Origin: Mesocentrotus franciscanus
Taxonomy: Eukaryota; Echinodermata; Echinoidea; Camarodonta; Strongylocentrotidae
Length of the DNA stretch: 64,000 nucleotides
Direction: 5' to 3'
Assembly: GCA_037976565.1 (NCBI GenBank)
Contig: CP137666.1
Location: forward strand, 60,692,105 to 60,756,104
Both the position numbers and the translations under genes were made by a program. Positions 10,701 to 20,685 of this stretch are shown here, one piece after another (the first letter of the stretch is position 1; each line of letters opens with the position of its first letter). The notes below the pieces were generated by a model. It searched no databases, was not told where the DNA came from, and saw only the letters and a list, made by a program, of their open reading frames with translations.

Positions 10701-10864
10701 TTACCAGGTTCATGTGGCAAAGCAGTCCCATCTGTTCCTGATGGCTTGGTAGATGCAGAAGGGTCCTGGATAGATTTAGACTTCTTGCCATGTTTGGAGA
10801 AATACATCCAATGTTTCCCCTTTTTATTTTTCACTTGAGACTTGACTGAATCCATCGTAGTCAT
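4449..10864 (-). CDS. REXO4: REXO4-like RNA 3'-5' exonuclease, seven coding exons
   Basis: DEDDh exonuclease of the REXO4 (XPMC2/Rex4) family, nuclear/nucleolar proteins linked to pre-rRNA processing. Seven exons join in consistent phase into 512 codons plus stop: 10052-10864, 9105-9175, 8445-8564, 7693-7892, 7076-7164, 6598-6672 and 4449-4619. Residues 1-271 (exon 1) are Lys/Ser/Thr-rich with basic clusters of nuclear/nucleolar-signal type and end in ASNWKALA, matching the SQNWKAL of vertebrate REXO4. Exon 3 has IWFDDVDPA, also a family signature. The exonuclease domain runs from about 338 to 500. Exo I is ALDCEMVG (D343, E345), Exo II is VGHALKND (D429), and Exo III is [14 protein letters not shown] (H479, D484), so all five catalytic residues are present. 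The start chosen is the first ATG of the open frame; a second lies three codons on. The protein is longer than human REXO4 because of its N-terminal region. Confidence 0.95.
4664..4704. repeat. GA microsatellite
   Basis: Interrupted (GA)n with AAAGAG units in intron 6 of the REXO4-like gene, 45 nt upstream (gene sense) of the last exon's acceptor. Confidence 0.85.
5048..6434. mobile_element. 1.4-kb element with GTCTCGCCTGC terminal inverted repeats
   Basis: GTCTCGCCTGC at 5048-5058 is exactly inverted as GCAGGCGAGAC at 6424-6434. The right end also carries a subterminal hairpin: GTCTCGC at 6407-6413 pairs with GCGAGAC at 6428-6434. The interior holds a four-copy tandem array (5640-6350) and a (CCG)n stretch at about 6355-6376. 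No transposase is seen, so it would be non-autonomous. It sits inside intron 6 of the REXO4-like gene. Class is not assigned and no clear target-site duplication was found. Confidence 0.6.
5640..6350 (+). repeat. Tandem array of about 172-190 bp with DR1-like TGACCTTTGACCT core
   Basis: Four copies of a unit containing GACCTGAAATGACCTTTGACC, then TGATACTTGATAACCCTT, AAGTTTCATTGAATAGGA and GCCACAACATAGTCTAAG. The core TGACCTTTGACCT starts at 5665, 6009 and 6200 exactly, and at 5837 with one mismatch. It is the reverse complement of AGGTCAAAGGTCA, the DR1 site of RXR/HNF4-type nuclear receptors. Whether it binds anything is unknown. Confidence 0.8.
6598..6672 (-). CDS. REXO4: REXO4-like exon 6
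   Basis: 75 nt, 25 codons ([20 protein letters not shown]). Corresponds to VLFLDHPKKKIRDT in human REXO4. Phase 0 at both ends. Confidence 0.93.
7076..7164 (-). CDS. REXO4: REXO4-like exon 5 (Exo II)
   Basis: 89 nt, CAG acceptor and GTGAGT donor. Carries [12 protein letters not shown] and [10 protein letters not shown] with the third catalytic Asp. Confidence 0.95.
7693..7892 (-). CDS. REXO4: REXO4-like exon 4 (Exo I)
   Basis: 200 nt. Begins [16 protein letters not shown] and continues through [12 protein letters not shown] and FSGVRPKDL. Donor GTGAGC. Confidence 0.95.
8445..8564 (-). CDS. REXO4: REXO4-like exon 3 (IWFDDVDP signature)
   Basis: 120 nt between a TTGCAG acceptor and a GTGAGT donor. 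Carries [15 protein letters not shown], the conserved segment just before the exonuclease domain. Confidence 0.9.
9105..9175 (-). CDS. REXO4: REXO4-like exon 2
   Basis: 71 nt, Lys/Pro/Asn-rich linker ([15 protein letters not shown]). Acceptor TTTAG, donor GTAAGT, leaves phase 2. Confidence 0.88.
9460..9846. mobile_element. Foldback/MITE-like element in intron 1 of the REXO4-like gene
   Basis: The left arm from AGCTTGGTCTTGCCAACTTA (9460 to about 9555) is repeated inverted at 9763-9846, ending in AAGTTGGCAAGACCAAGCT. Each arm is 85-95 bp with a few small gaps around an unrelated centre of about 200 bp. No coding capacity. Target-site duplication not clear. Confidence 0.7.
10052..10864 (-). 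CDS. REXO4: REXO4-like exon 1 (basic N-terminal region)
   Basis: 813 nt, 271 codons, ATG to a GTGAGT donor in phase 0. Rich in [12 protein letters not shown] clusters. A minus-strand TTACAATAG acceptor lies about 20 nt before the ATG, so an intron in the 5' UTR is possible. Confidence 0.9.
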
Positions 10865-11002
10865 ACTTCGACAGGAGTGCTATTGTAAGAAGAGCCTTTC
10901 ATCAATAATCTAAAAGAAAGCCATAAGAAAAATAAGGCATGAAAATTGTGAAAAAGAGAAATATTAACCAACTACCTAGAAATGTCTACTTCAATAATGC
11001 GC

Positions 11003-11696
11003 TTAAAGCCCAAGTCCACTCCAAAAATAACTTACTTTCAATAGAACCAGAAAAATCAGACAGACCGATCAAAAAAAGTTTGAGCAAAATCGAATAACTA
11101 ATAAGAAAGTTATGAATTTTTAATGACATGAAAAACTTTGAAAATCACTACACAAATTGGCAACTCACTCATGAGTCTGTGACGTATGGTCCTCACAATC
11201 CACTTATTATTTTCTTTATATTGATAATATAAATTTCCTATTTTCACCCTAAGAATCTTATTTCTTCACACCAGCATCCAAGTTAGATTGTTAGTAATAT
11301 GTTTTTGTGTGGATACACAAATAAAGAGTAATTTTTGTCCAGTTAAATCATGAAAAATTGAATTTTGATAAACTATTTATATAAAAATCAATAATTATGA
11401 AATACAATATTCAGAAAATAGTATCAATTCTTCAAAATTCATAAAAGTTTTTGGGAAATGTCATGCATGCAATATGATACAAATCAAAAGTTGTGAGGAC
11501 ATGACGTCACAAACTGATAACCATCTTGGCAATTTGTGTCGTGATTCTCATTGTTTTTTAGTTTTACATACTTTTTCAACAATTCATAACTTTCTTATTA
11601 GTTATCCGATTTTGCTCAAACTTTTTTTGATTGGTTTGTCTGATTTTTCTGCTTTTATTGAAAGTAAGATATTTTTGGAGTGGACTTGCCCTTTAT
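11003..11696. mobile_element. Long-TIR MITE, family A copy 1 (TTAA-flanked)
   Basis: Begins TTAA-AGCCCAAGTCCACTCC and ends GGAGTGGACTTGCCCT-TTAT, with imperfect inverted terminal repeats of roughly 200 bp at each end. A second copy at 37902-38684 aligns along its whole length. No open frame of substance. Flanks suggest insertion at TTAA (piggyBac-type target), with one side mutated to TTAT here. Confidence 0.75.
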
Positions 11697-11799
11697 ATTT
11701 AATGTTTTCAAAAATGTAGTCTCCTGTCCTTTGCTTTGGTGGCTTTGGTGTCAAGACCCATTCTGAAGACTAAATCTAAAAATTAAGTCCCAAGCAAAT

Positions 11800-12115
11800 T
11801 ACGATTTGCCCAATTTGATACTTACTGTACAACAATAGCAATTAGTTTAGTATAATATACTAAGGTGCACAGACATAGTTGGCTGAATTTAGCGAACCTC
11901 CTGGCATGCACCTTTTTACAATAATCGCTATTATCATGAATTACCAAATTGGCAACGAAAAACAGTTGTTTTTATCTTGTACACCGTGTGTACTTGCATT
12001 TCAGACAAACTCTTCTAAGAGGTCAGCGCTTTTGTAATGTAAATCTCACATTAACTCATTATCATCAGGAACACGTAGAACGGTAGAAGCTAAGCAAATC
12101 ACTATCACTCTGGTA
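11800..12115 (+). repeat. Dispersed repeat, family B copy 1
   Basis: Contains inverted ends around CCAATTTGATACTTA / TACCAAATTGGCAAC and a tail with CACTATCACTCTGGTATCAA. Related blocks occur in opposite orientation at 54405-54645, for example GATACCAGAGTGATAGCGAT. Probably a non-autonomous transposon fragment. Confidence 0.5.
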
Positions 12116-12119
12116 TCAA

Positions 12120-14480
12120 AATCTTTTATTTTTGGTTTAAATTCTTGACCAATTTCAAAGTGCTTTGTATGAGAAGAAAGACAAGTCCACTACTGGCGAA
12201 CTCTGTCTGAAGCCAGTGTGCAATGTTGGTTGAGTGTGGGAAGGGTGATTACGAACGTATTTTAGGTTTTGTTTACCTCCCTCTTCACGCAGGGGTATGG
12301 GTGCCAATTAAGGCTAGTTGATATCAATATTACGTTTCATACTATCCTGAAGGCTATTTCGACCACTACCCCCCCGCCCCTCCCTCTTGGCGGATAAAAA
12401 TAAAAAAGAGAGAAAGAAAGAAAAAAAGAGAAAGGGGGCAAAATAAACTTTAACAAAATTCTAGGTATGGGTTAGAGTGTTCGTACTGTGCTGCCAATCT
12501 TCCAGTGGCGTACACGTAGGCAGTAGGCACCCTACCTTTCATCAAAAATATTGCGTCACTTTAGTTCGTGACTTTGTGTTGCCTAAAGCTGGATTTATAC
12601 TCAAAATGCTGATCGTGTGACCACTGACCACCAGTTGCAGTGTAATTTACACTCACATGCTCAAACGCTAGTGGTTGAGCGTTTGCAGACAGCAATAGAA
12701 ACGCAAGGAAACGCTCTCAAAGTAGAAATTTTATCAACTCGTCTGGAGCGGGTGAGCGTTTGCAAGCGTTTTTATACCAATCTATTGGCAAGCAAAAATA
12801 GTGTACCGCGCATGTACAGTTGCGTTTCAAAACGCTTGCGTTTCGAGTATAAATTCAGCTAAAGTCTAATGGACTGGTCAACATGGTCAAATGACATAAT
12901 TTTGTAAACTCCAAATCCAGCCATGATTCACTCCTAGTTTTCTGTGGTCAGGGATTTAGGACAGTCGGTAAAATTTTCACAAGCTTTCTTTTCAATTATA
13001 GAGAAATAATAAAGCAAATATACTGAAAATGTTGACAAAAAGTGAAAACCAAATCGCGAGAATCGAGTTTGAAAATTGAGATTTTCTTTTCAACTGTAGA
13101 GAAATAATAAAGCCAATAAAGGCAATATAATGAAAATGTTAACATAAAGTACATGTATGTATGGAACTTGACCAAATCGCAAGAATTGAGTTTGAAAATT
13201 GACATTTTATTTTCAACTGTAGCACACCCTCAGACTGAGTCAGACACTCTTCTGTCGAGCAAGCGGCGCTGACGCGCCGCGGATCGGAAATAAAAACGGC
13301 TGCGAAAATTATTTTTGCGGACGCGTCTGTCTGCGTTCTGAAGACGATCCTCGTTTCTGCGGACGATCCTTATTCTCTGACCAGCGCCCCTACTGCTGAC
13401 TACATTGTAATGTATTTGTGTAGTTTTAACTGGAGTGGCTAAGTTAAGCCTTAACGTGACGTAGAAACAGGCACATCGGACTACACAGTGAGTACACAGG
13501 CTGACAGGGTCTAGATGGTAGTTTTGTAGGGTTTCATTTTCGTGGTACGCAATGGCGGCTTAACTTTAGAAATAGCTTGCCGGTTGTAACTATTAAAACT
13601 TTCAAATACCTGTTTTTAGACGGTAAAACATTACTTGATGCTCGAGATTTCTTGCTGAAGAGTCCGACTTCAGTACAACAAGTGATGCGGGCACATGTCT
13701 CACCTCCCTGGTTTAAGCATGGTTTAAGTTACTCTGCCCATGTCACTATAGTTATAGTCATACCGTACGGTAAACGTACACGCACACATGTTTGCTAATT
13801 TATCAGAAACCTGCGCTGCATTATCGGAGACTTTCATCGAAACAGCACTGTATGATAAACAAAATCCGCCTAGCTATGCAAAAAAAGTCGCTATTTTAAT
13901 TAATTTTGTTATAACCCGCCCAGCGCGAGCCAGGATAAGGAAGTTTGACATCAGGTAGCCCCCCTCCCCCCACCCTGCCCTGCCCTGCGCACCCCATCTA
14001 TATAATAGTCATCTACCTTCAAACGAGTGTAGTGGCGTGGCTGCATAATAGACAACACGTGGAAAGGAGACAAGAAGAAGAGGGGGAATCAATCGATCAA
14101 ACAGAGTACAAACACGTACGTCCGGTCCCCATGCACCCCGGCGCGCAATTCCCGTGGGAATGGTTACTAATTTGCAAAATGCAATCCCCATATTTTCTCA
14201 TTTTAATCATGCAAGGACGGACGTCACTGTAAATGGAAACAACAAGAATACTCCCCCCTAAAAAAAAAAGCCAGTTGCCCATGCCCATCTCCGTGGTCTA
14301 CCGGGGTCACGCAAGACATCTATTTTATAGACTATAGCTAGGTGCCGCGAGTAAAAAAAAAAACATCATTTGGAGCAATGTCGAAATCGTTGTTACTCCA
14401 AAAAAGTGAACATCAAAAATTAGAAACCGCTAAAGTAGGTATTTTCAAGCTGGGGAAATAACATTATAAAGATAACAAAT
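12120..14480. other. Intergenic, no supportable gene; CpG-rich patch near 13.25-13.4 kb
   Basis: Short frames on both strands without homology. A CpG-dense stretch around GCGCTGACGCGCCGCGG (about 13265-13390) stands out from the AT-rich surroundings. Near-duplicated segments occur at 12985-13080 and 13080-13210, sharing TTTTCAACTGTAGAGAAATA and AGTTTGAAAATTGA. It could be a promoter patch or repeat; nothing decides this. Confidence 0.4.
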
Positions 14481-14489
14481 TTATTTCTT

Positions 14490-14770
14490 CCTCGCTAGCT
14501 CGCTCGCTTGCATTATTTATAGAAACAGGGTGATTTCAGGTAGTGAAGAGCCTGAATAGCTCCATATTTTGGCAACGAGGTGTCCAAATATCATTCTATT
14601 TGACAGCGATCAGGTGCCAAAATATATTTCGTATCTTTTAATTTTTTTTAACCTTTTACCGCTTGTTCGCTTCTCTCGCTCGCAACATTTAGAAACTGGA
14701 TAATTCTGGGAAACGAGATGCCCGAAAATCTTCATATTTATGTTTATTTGGCGGCTGGGTGCCCGCATAC
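14490..14770 (+). repeat. Two-copy degenerate repeat with CTCGCTCGC
   Basis: A segment from CTCGCTCGC through TTTAGAAAC and CGAG(G/A)TG(T/C)CC to GGTGCC appears twice, near 14505-14620 and 14675-14765. Low conservation; no coding potential. Confidence 0.5.
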
Positions 14771-15179
14771 ATTATTTTATATCTTCTCTAGTTTGTTGAT
14801 TACAAAATAGATGTCATTTCGCCTGCAAAAATTAAAAAACAAATATACACGTAGGTGTGTTGTACATGGCACTTGACGAGTTTCATGGTGATGTACAAGC
14901 AGTGGCGTAAGCAAAATTTAAAAAAAAAAAAAGGGGGGGGGGTTGATGGCATCTTTTTTAAATCCTGACCCGGCGAGGGAGCAAAACGACATTGGGGCCT
15001 TGCTTTTTCGTGGGGGCACAAGGAAATACGATTTTTTTTTCTTCTTCCAGTGGTGGTGGTAGCTGAAAGAAGCATAATCGTCACTTTGTTTTCCACTGCG
15101 TCATTTTTAACGATTCATATTACATATGTTATGAGTGAACATGGACACTATTTAATTTGGTTACCTGAAGTGTTCCGTT

Positions 15180-16075
15180 TTGGCAACATGCAATTTTACA
15201 CTCAATGGTCGAAAGTGCTTTTCTAGAGCAGATAAATTCCTACTTCTGGGGCGAAATTTTCATTTTTCAGGGGGGCAAAAGTGCCCTTCTAGAGCAAAAA
15301 TTGCCATATTCCGTTACCAAAATTGGCCAGTCAGGGGCGAAATTCTAATTTCTCCAAGGGGGCAAAATTGTCGTTTTCGAGGGGCAAAGTACCCTTCTAA
15401 AAAATAGTTTCCATCACTGTCCAGCAGGGCGTGGCTCTACTATTTAGTATGTGTTTTTTCCACTGTGTCAATTTTTACGATTCATTTTTACATTTTATGA
15501 GTGTGAACATGGACAATATTATGAATGAATTTGATAACCTGGGGTGTTCCATCGGGGAAACAGGCATTTTTACCCTCAAGGGAACGAAAGTGCACTTCTA
15601 GAAGCAGATACTTTCCTACTTATAGTTACATAGAGTGCCCCGTCAGGGACGAAATATTCATTTTTCTAAAGAGACAAAGGTGCCCTTCTAGAACCAAAAT
15701 TGCCCTATTCGGTTCTTAAAGTGGCCCGTCAGGGTTGATATTATCATTTTCAAGTGGCGTAAAGTGCCCCGTCATGGTAGAAAAATACTCAAAGCCATTA
15801 TCGAGCCAATATCGCGTTAGTTCAATGCAAAAGTTTCCCCGTCAGGGAAAAAATCTTTTCAAGGGGCAAGAGTGTTCTTCTAGAGCCGAAATTGCCCAAT
15901 GTGGTTATATGAAGTGCCCCGTCATGGACGAAAAAAGTATTTTTGAATTCTAGCAATGTGCCCCTCTAAAGCCAATATTGCATTATTTCAAGTTGCCCCG
16001 TTAGAGGGCGAATTATCCATTATCAAGGGGGCAAATGTGCCCTTCTAGAGCCAAAATTGCTCTATTTATAGGGTT
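15180..16075 (+). repeat. Degenerate tandem repeat (GTGCCCTTCTAGAGCC units)
   Basis: At least eight diverged copies of a module of about 70-120 bp. It contains GTGCCCTTCTAGAGC, AAAATTGCCCTATT, AAGTGCCCCGTCAGGG and a CATTTTTCAAGGGG stretch. Short open frames through it simply translate the repeat and are not considered genes. Confidence 0.75.
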
Positions 16076-16464
16076 TATAGTTCTGGAAAGGGTCAAAAAG
16101 TTCAAATAATCTTAATTGAGAAATTTGATTAAAGTATTATAAGATAAAAACATGTAAAATTACACTATTTAATAGCCTGAACCCTTCAAAACAATTCAAC
16201 CTAAAACTGCACAAAATCCCGTTCTTAGCCACATAATATGTTTTCATGGTGGCCCACCATCATTACCCCCTTATACTGTTCTTTGTTTTTTGTAGTGAGA
16301 AAACACAGCAGTAAATCACAATTTTCAAAAATTAATATTGATTAATCTTTGTGTAATTACAAATAGGTTGAAAGATAAATTTGATAATTTCCTGACACTT
16401 GCCAGAACTCAACACCTCCCTCTAATAGTCAGGTGGCTTAGTGAAATTATCGTTACTTGCCGGA

Positions 16465-16935
16465 TAAAAGCACCATTTTTGGTACAGGGCTTCCTTAGAA
16501 CTTACTAAACGATATCAGGCTAGGAGCCCCCGGCAAAAAAAAATCAATTTAAGGGTGTGGGGCGGGGGCGTCTTTTGGGGCCCAAAATAATTTTATAACA
16601 TTGATTTGTTGTTGTACAAATGCCATTTTTGGTACAGGGCTTCCTTAGGACCTACTGAACAATATTAGGGTGGGAGCCCCGGCAAAAATATCATATAAGG
16701 GTGGGGCGGGGGCATGGCCTCGCCTAGCCCCCAAATAATTTAGAAGGTAATATAACATTTATATGTTGTTGTACAAATGCCATTTTTGGTACAGGGCTTC
16801 CTTAGGCCCTACTGAACGATATTAAGATAGGAGCCCCCGGCAAGAATATCATATAAGGGTGTGGGGCGGGGCGTCTCTTCGTGGCCCCCAAATAATTTAG
16901 AAGGTAATATAACATTTATTTGTTGTTGTTTTGTT
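16465..16935 (+). repeat. Three-copy tandem repeat of about 155 bp
   Basis: Copies start near 16472, 16623 and 16780, each with CCATTTTTGGTACAGGGCTT, then GAGCCCCCGGCAA, ATATAAGGGTG and a GGGGCGGGG block. Copies 2 and 3 share AATTTAGAAGGTAATATAAC. No gene. Confidence 0.85.
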
Positions 16936-17195
16936 TTTGTTTTTGTTTTTGTTTTTTTATTTGTTTTTTTGGTCCAGTTTTAGAGGAAAAATTTCGCAAC
17001 GACTCAGCCGGCCGCTGAATAAGCGGGGAGGGGGGTAAGGTCAGTTTTTCACCCTTTAGCACACAAAAAAAGTCCATTTCTATTGATTTATTTTTTTTTC
17101 ACTTGAAAAAAAAAGTGAGGGGGGGGGGGTTTCTTCCGAAACACACATAAAAAAAAATTGAGGGGTTTAACCCAGACCCCCCTGCGTACGCGCCT

Positions 17196-17222
17196 GTGTG
17201 TGTGTGTGTGTGTGTGTGTGTG
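17196..17222. repeat. (TG)n microsatellite
   Basis: About 13 TG dinucleotides. Confidence 0.9.
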
Positions 17223-17229
17223 ATTGGGT

Positions 17230-18311
17230 TTTTACAGACGTGTATCAATCAGATATGATTATTTACGTCTGGGATCGACCGACCTTTAACGTCACCATCC
17301 GAAAGGCTATTGGCGTTTTAAGCAAGTGACCCGCGGGTTCGATTTTATCAACCTTCGCCAAAATTTCCTAAAGGGAGGACAGCTACATGTAGTATAGGCT
17401 ATTTATTCTCTCATATTTCCTTTCGCATTATGAGTGTTCTCACCGTGTGAAAGAAAATTGTTGCAAAATAGGCCTAGATATAGATCTATATGCAGCTGCT
17501 GTAGGCCTGCATTAGATGATTTTTTGTTTGTTACTGCAGTAGCCTAACCATGTTTTGTAATGTAATGTACTCGTGATAATTTTTTTTTTTCTTCTTCTAT
17601 CATTTAACAAAAAAAGATTCATTGATTGTATTCTCGAGAAATCTAGCACAAATTTGTTTGTTTGTTTGTTTTTTCTTCTGGTCAGTAGGCCTACATGCAC
17701 GCAGCGAATGCAACAAGTCAATTTTTTCCATAATGTTTTTACAAGCACGACCTCTCGCGTCAATCGTACTTGTCGCCTGGATAGGATGGATGCTGCAATG
17801 CACTGATCGCATCAGCGGAACAACTGAATGGAATACATTGTTTATTCTAATTTGCATACGAGAGACATTTAAACGTCGCCGGATCGCCGTAACCATCCCC
17901 CTGTATTGAACCCACGCAGGCAATAGACCAATCTTGTGACGCCAAGCGCAGCGCAGCTAGCTACATACAGTGAACTGTACGATCGCATGCGTACTATCAT
18001 TTCCGTGAAAAAATCGAATGGAATCAGGAGGGAGATTTGGCCGCTGAACCTAATGGTGGACTTATTTCGGATCCCACTGTTGAATTCCTCATTTTGTGCC
18101 AATTGGGGAGTATTTTTCCTGTTATTACAATACATCGAGCGAGATCAGACATTGTGATTGGTCGTAAAAACTATAATGATTGTGCGAGCTTGCGTCTGTC
18201 ACGTCTTGCTAAAGTAAAACTAAAACTAAAAGTCTCGACAGTGACTGACAGTGGTTAGCTGTTTGAATTTTTACTGCAGTCCACGTCCCAGTGTCAATTA
18301 ACACGATCAAA
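17230..18311 (+). promoter_or_regulatory. Upstream region of the Ig-domain gene
   Basis: DNA preceding the intronless Ig-domain gene. CpG density rises from about 17730 to 18060. No TATA box or exon was recognised. The transcription start and a possible 5' UTR intron cannot be fixed from sequence alone. Confidence 0.3.
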
Positions 18312-20680
18312 ATGGCATTGGACAAGAAATTAGTCGTGTTCCTCAGTACTTTTGTGATCGTGATTTGTGACCTTTTTCGGTACACCAGTGCTCAGACTTT
18401 TACAGAACAGCCACAAAGTTCTATTGGACTTAGACCTGGTGATAATAGTCTGGCAGATTTAGAATGCACTTATACCATTCAAAATGCAAATGATGTCATT
18501 GGATGGGTTGTTAATGATGTCAGGATTTCAAATGGAAATGTCAAGATCAATGATGCTATTACTTCAGTTTTAGGAAATGAAGCAATTACTCAGTTGCAGC
18601 CATCGTTGTCTGGGACTACATATGGCCTGGACTTCTTCTCCGTAACTCCAGTTGTGGCAGGTGATTACAGATGTCAACTCTGTACGAATGATGGTAATGG
18701 TGGATGTGGAACTGTACTCATAGATTCTGATATTTCACAAGTGCAGGTGGAATATGAGCCTACTGAAATGCCAACATGTCTTCCAACATCTAGCACAACG
18801 AGAGTTGTTTTGGGAGAGACTGTGATTTTGTCTTGTGCTTCTGAACCTGGTCTTCCAGTGGTGGAGTTAGAGTGGCTGCGCAACTCGGCCGTAATATCTG
18901 GTCAGCCCGAACCAGTGGTGATGAATGGGATTTTGTACAACAACTTCAGTTACACACCAGATGTCTCAGATATAGGTGTACAGCTAACATGCCGGATGCG
19001 GAGTGCATCAAACTCTCTAAACTGCCAATCACCCACTTTCAATATAGTTTCGACACCAAATGTTATAGTTTATCCACCGGAACCAAACCAAGTCCCAGAA
19101 GGATCGGAAGCAGTGTACACGTGCCAGGCTACAAGTGAGACCAATACACCCATTGACACGTATGGATGGCTAGTTGAAGATATACCAACTTCAAGGTATA
19201 CAGCGATTGGTAATATGCTAACTATCACAGCAGTCACTGTTGGCGATCATGGAAAGTCTATTCAGTGTGAGGCAACCGATCAAGAGAATATGAAAGGAAT
19301 GGGAGAGAATCTAATCCTGGTTGCTGGAGAGGTGGTTCCATCCAATCTCCCTACAGTACCAACGCGATCTGTCACCGCAGGCATCCCAGGTACTACTACA
19401 ACTGAAGCTCCAGGGGGCATCTCTATGGCAGCAATTATTGTCATAAGTATAGTTGCTGTAATACTTCTCTGCATCTTCCTAGTTGGAGGTGTTTGGTTCT
19501 TTTGCAAGAATAAGAGAAAGCAGAAGCAGCAGAAGCACATCCCTCCAACTGTTGTGAAAAACAACCTGAGTCCAACTTCAGCATCGCCTTTCCATTCAGA
19601 GAAGGCCTTCACCTATCCAAATGTTGATCCAAGAAACCCAGACCCTGATGTTATTCCAAAGGGGATGAACGAGCGGCCAGTAGATGTTAAGGCACAATGG
19701 CGGGATTCGGGGCCAGCTGAAGAGTACAGCCCAACCATTAAGAGTGTGAACATGCCGTTCCAGTCTCAAGGAAGCAGGACTGCTCTTGATCATGAGCCAT
19801 ATAACTACAACCCAACTTATGATGATAAAGTGGATCCGGCTGACCTTGATTACAAACCACCTCTGGATGATCGTGACTACAGTGATTCAGGTTACCGTGA
19901 TGGTGATAACTTGTACCCTGATGAGAAATATGGTAAAGGATACGGGATCGCCAGTTTGGGGATGGACACCAGGATCCATTTGTGCAGGATTATGGTGATT
20001 CTTACGGTGGTGACCGTGGTGATTATGGAAGAGTTTATGATGATGACTACCAGTCACAGCCAGCTCATTATGATAATGGATACGACGCTTACCCCGATCG
20101 CATGCCCGATGGTTCCGAAGGGTATGATCCTGCCCCTGAAGAGTATAATGCTCCACCCGCTGATGGATATACTGACCCTAGGGATTATGGTCAAGTCTCT
20201 GATTATGGTGTGCCAGCAGAATACAGCAGCAATCCAGTGAATGATTATGGATATGACGGCCAACCAGATGCGCACAGTAACAAGCAATCAGATTATGATT
20301 ACCAGCCTTCAAATTTAGACAACCCTCCAGCCGATGACTATGACCAGCAGTCCTACCATGCTGCTCCGTATGATGACCAGTACAACCAGCCTGGGTACGA
20401 CTCGCAATATCCAGATCGCGTTCCAGATGGTGGCGCACCCGAGAATGATGGCTATGACTACAGCTACCAGCCGGAGAATGAACCATACAATGATGGTGGA
20501 TATGCCAACTACGGCTCTCATGATGATGGGGCAAACTACTCTGGCCATCCTGCTGAACATGATTCTTACGCTCAGTCCTATCAGGAACCATACCATTCTC
20601 CAGGACAATTCCATCACAATGAACCTTACCTTGAACTTGAAGATGAAGTGTCAGCAACATCAAATCCAAGTTATGTATAA
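18312..20680 (+). CDS. Intronless three-Ig-domain type I membrane protein with Tyr/Asp-rich tail (one apparent frameshift)
   Basis: Not matched to a named family. The start is ATG at 18312 (AAAATGG context), followed by a signal peptide (LVVFLSTFVIVICDLF, residues about 6-28). Three Ig-like domains follow. Domain 1 has LECTYTI..GWVV..GDYRCQLC, domain 2 has VILSCASE..LEWLR..LTCRMRS and domain 3 has AVYTCQATS..YGWLV..IQCEATD. A short Thr/Pro stalk leads to a transmembrane helix (AAIIVISIVAVILLCIFLVG, about 375-395) and a basic stop-transfer KNKRKQKQQK. The tail of about 385 residues is rich in Tyr, Asp, Pro and Gly, with an internal NPTY and a C-terminus reading NPSYV. That end contains an NPxY motif and a class I PDZ-type S-x-V ending. 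The frame breaks at a GGG run (19944-19946) and resumes in the next frame at 19946; one missing G would give 789 residues with the same composition on both sides. A role in adhesion or signalling is inference. Confidence 0.85.
19944..19946 (+). other. Apparent 1-base deletion in the Ig-domain gene
   Basis: Upstream frame reads EKYGKGYG; downstream, the other frame reads DRQFGDGHQD and DYGDSYGGDRGDYG, the same Tyr/Asp/Gly style. A GGGG run reduced to GGG explains the switch. Without correction the protein would stop at 20238-20240 after a His/Met/Ile-rich out-of-frame stretch. Confidence 0.75.
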
Positions 20681-20685
20681 ATAAA
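20680..20685 (+). terminator. AATAAA overlapping the Ig gene stop codon
   Basis: AATAAA begins on the last base of the TAA stop. Its position makes use as the main signal unlikely unless the transcript ends very early. Confidence 0.25.

Noticed and set aside
18291..18311. In-frame GTG start seven codons upstream of the Ig gene ATG
   Set aside because: The ATG at 18312 has a good context and begins the signal peptide directly; a GTG start is not expected in an animal nuclear gene.
19932..19960. A 22-nt mini-intron (GTAAAGG..GCCAG) as explanation for the Ig gene frame change
   Set aside because: Far shorter than any known spliceosomal intron, and a single missing G explains the switch while keeping the residue composition.
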